A DNA stretch of 7,277 nucleotides from Chloroflexota bacterium. GTDB taxonomy: Bacteria; Chloroflexota; Dehalococcoidia; Dehalococcoidales; RBG-16-60-22. Where the stretch lies: positions 1 through 7,277 of the forward strand of contig JANYKH010000107.1 in the NCBI GenBank assembly GCA_025358235.1, given 5' to 3'. The notes under the pieces were generated by a model. The model did no database searches, was not told the origin of the DNA, and worked only from the letters and a program-made list of their open reading frames with translations. The position numbers and the translations under genes are program-made. Positions 5,939 through 7,277 of this stretch are shown here, piece after piece (positions within the stretch are counted from its first letter, which is position 1; each line of letters opens with the position of its first letter).

Positions 5939-6757
5939 ATGAGAACAAAATTATTGGTCTACGCCCTCGGTTTGATCCCCGTTATCGCGCTGGCAAGCTG
6001 CAGCAGAGGTGAACCCCCCAAACAACCCCCCGCTATCACCACTCCCGCCCCCTCGCCTCAGCCTGTTTTGCCCAATCCCACCACCTCTCCTCCCGCCGGA
6101 ACGGTGCTTCCTATTATTACAGTCCTTCCCGGCACAGTTCTGCCCACGCCCCAGCCGGTAAATACTCCGGTGCCGGTTCCCCCGCCTCCCCCCGTTTCTG
6201 CTGGTCTGAAACTTGCGGTCAGTCAGCCTCTTGATGGGGCTAATGTAAATACGACTGCGGTGACCGTCAAGGGCACAACTAAAGCCGGCGCTACCGTATC
6301 TATTAATGATGAAGATGTAATCGCCGATAGCCAGGGAAACTTCACTGCCTCCCTGACCCTGGATGACGGCCTTAACGCCATCGATGTTATCGCCACGGAT
6401 AACGCAGGTAATCAGGCGGAAAGCCTGGTGCTCGTAAACGTGGATACTTCTCTTGTATCAACCGCCGTTCCTAATCTACCCACGGCCCCCGTTGCCGTTC
6501 CGCCCACTAACTTCACGCTAAAAGTCACCCAGCCCCTGGACGGCGCTAATATCAACGCAAACACGGTACTGGTCAAGGGACAGACCGGAGCGGGAGCGCT
6601 GGTTAACATAAATGACGAGGTTGTTGAAGCTGATTCACTGGGTAATTTCAGCCTTTCAGTCGGCCTCGATTCCGGGCCTAACGCCATTGATGTCATCGCT
6701 ATTGACGATGACGGCAATGAAAGCGAAATCTTGTTGATCGTAAACTCGGCGTTATGA
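5939..6757 (+). CDS. Lipoprotein with proline-rich stalk and two Ig-like repeats
   Basis: The 272-residue product starts with a lipoprotein signal: R2 and K4, a hydrophobic stretch at 5-17, and the lipobox LASC with lipidated Cys21. Residues about 26-88 are a Pro/Thr-rich stalk. Two 79-residue repeats follow, at 90-168 and 192-270, about 48 of 79 positions identical by hand count; each carries QPLDGAN, VKG, an IND turn, GNF and NAIDVIA-x-D-x-x-GN. This pattern fits bacterial Ig-like domains of the glucodextranase B type, which occur as spacer or binding modules in secreted proteins. No catalytic domain is present. The protein should sit on the outer face of the membrane. I choose ATG 5939 because it starts exactly at the signal peptide; an upstream TTG at 5870 would add 23 residues and spoil it. 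Neither start has a Shine-Dalgarno. The next gene follows after 55 bases in the same direction. Confidence 0.8.
   Translation: MRTKLLVYALGLIPVIALASCSRGEPPKQPPAITTPAPSPQPVLPNPTTSPPAGTVLPIITVLPGTVLPTPQPVNTPVPVPPPPPVSAGLKLAVSQPLDGANVNTTAVTVKGTTKAGATVSINDEDVIADSQGNFTASLTLDDGLNAIDVIATDNAGNQAESLVLVNVDTSLVSTAVPNLPTAPVAVPPTNFTLKVTQPLDGANINANTVLVKGQTGAGALVNINDEVVEADSLGNFSLSVGLDSGPNAIDVIAIDDDGNESEILLIVNSAL
6206..6748 (+). repeat. Tandem 79-codon repeats inside the lipoprotein gene
   Basis: The two copies span 6206-6442 and 6512-6748, separated by a Pro/Thr/Val-rich linker of 23 codons. Protein identity is about 61 percent by hand count, while the codons have drifted visibly, so the duplication is old and not a recent or unstable DNA repeat. 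Confidence 0.8.
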
Positions 6758-6800
6758 CCCCCACCGATAAAGTAAATATTAAGACCAACTCGGAAATCCA

Positions 6801-6807
6801 AAGGAGG
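6801..6807 (+). promoter_or_regulatory. Strong ribosome binding site of the secreted DUF5666-like gene
   Basis: AAGGAGG is five bases before ATG 6813 and only two before the adjacent ATG 6810, so 6813 is the more likely start. The site is the best Shine-Dalgarno in the right-hand part of the window and contrasts with the absent site of the lipoprotein gene upstream. Confidence 0.8.
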
Positions 6808-6812
6808 ATATG

Positions 6813-7277
6813 ATGAACTCTAAAATGAAGAGCAGCTTACTAAGAATCGTTCTGGTCTCCCTTACCCTGGTCGCACTGGTAACCGGCATGGCATTGCCGG
6901 CCTTCGCGGCCCCGCCCGTCTTCTCCAACCACGCCATTCAGGGCACCGTCACCGCGATCGGTACGGATGGCGCCTCATTCACCGTTCAGAACGGAAATCA
7001 GACCCCTGAAATCGTCAAAGTTGATGCTAATACCCGCTTTCTGGTCGTCCCTCTGGGCAAGGTAAACAGCATCGGTAATCAGCAAAAAAATTCCGATAAG
7101 AATGATAATCGCGGCAATGACAAGAACAACTCAAAGAATAACCGCATGCCAGATAACTGGCGCGGCAACCTCGGTTGGGTTGATAACCTGCAGACCCATG
7201 GTAAATTCTCTGACCTTCAGGTTGGCGACAGAGTTATCGTCCAGGGTTCCGGCGATGGCATTGCCCGCCAGGTCCTG
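6813..7277 (+). CDS. Secreted DUF5666-like protein, cut by window edge
   Basis: Hand translation gives 155 codons open to the right edge, with no stop. Residues 1-32 are a classic signal peptide: K4, K6 and R11, a hydrophobic core LVSLTLVALV, and cleavage expected after PAFA (32). Residues 43-80 read IQGTVTAIGTDGASFTVQN, then VKVDANTRFLV. After an insertion, FSDLQVGDRVIVQGSGDG appears at 132-149. This order (GxVxAI, FTV, VDxxTxF, DLxxGDxVxVxG) is the DUF5666 beta-barrel pattern, whose function is not established. Residues about 88-118 are an Asn/Lys/Asp-rich, low-complexity stretch inserted in the middle of the domain. The protein is probably exported and lies in an operon with the preceding lipoprotein. 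The C-terminal part is outside the window, so further repeats or an anchor cannot be excluded. Confidence 0.75.
   Translation, partial: MNSKMKSSLLRIVLVSLTLVALVTGMALPAFAAPPVFSNHAIQGTVTAIGTDGASFTVQNGNQTPEIVKVDANTRFLVVPLGKVNSIGNQQKNSDKNDNRGNDKNNSKNNRMPDNWRGNLGWVDNLQTHGKFSDLQVGDRVIVQGSGDGIARQVL

Noticed and set aside
6412..6801. Minus-strand open frame of 129 codons opposite the lipoprotein
   Set aside because: It is antisense to the Ig-like repeats, and its Ser/Thr-rich product reflects the complementary codons.

Overview
The window looks like a bacterial chromosome fragment, most likely from the Chloroflexota and probably from the Dehalococcoidia. The evidence is the order rpsB-tsf-pyrH-frr-uppS, a very short elongation factor Ts (167 residues, no coiled-coil part), intermediate G+C and frequent TTG/GTG starts. 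The taxonomic call is inference from gene shape and order, made without any database search. Nothing suggests plasmid, phage or transposon DNA, and I see no tRNA, rRNA or CRISPR array.

Right to left on the minus strand, bases 2805 to 1 hold a housekeeping operon: ribosomal protein S2, elongation factor Ts, UMP kinase, ribosome recycling factor and the N-terminal third or so of undecaprenyl diphosphate synthase, which runs off the left edge. The genes are packed with gaps of 15, 3, 1 and 22 bases. A good promoter (TTGCCG, 18 bases, extended TATAAT) lies just before rpsB. The set joins translation (S2, EF-Ts, RRF) to pyrimidine nucleotide supply (UMP kinase) and to the lipid carrier for cell-envelope glycans (UppS).

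Bases 5676 to 3090, also minus strand, hold a two-gene unit: a HAD-superfamily sugar-phosphatase-like protein followed after one base by a GT4-type glycosyltransferase. The transferase has an unusual C-terminal extension: a PH-like beta segment, two predicted membrane helices and a cytoplasmic-type tail. A promoter with a perfect TTGACA precedes the pair. The arrangement resembles synthase/phosphatase pairs that make glycosides through a phosphorylated intermediate, but the substrate cannot be read from sequence. This is the most unusual part of the window.

Bases 5939 to 7277, plus strand and divergent from the previous unit, encode two exported proteins: a lipoprotein with a proline-rich stalk and two 79-residue Ig-like repeats, then a secreted DUF5666-like protein with an Asn/Lys/Asp-rich insertion, cut by the right edge. 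They probably act outside the cytoplasmic membrane. The divergent intergenic region (5677-5938) is rich in dyads and contains an 8-base direct repeat spaced by about three helical turns.

Most of the window is ordinary. The points most worth a second look are the glycosyltransferase extension, its phosphatase partner, and the structured divergent intergenic region.
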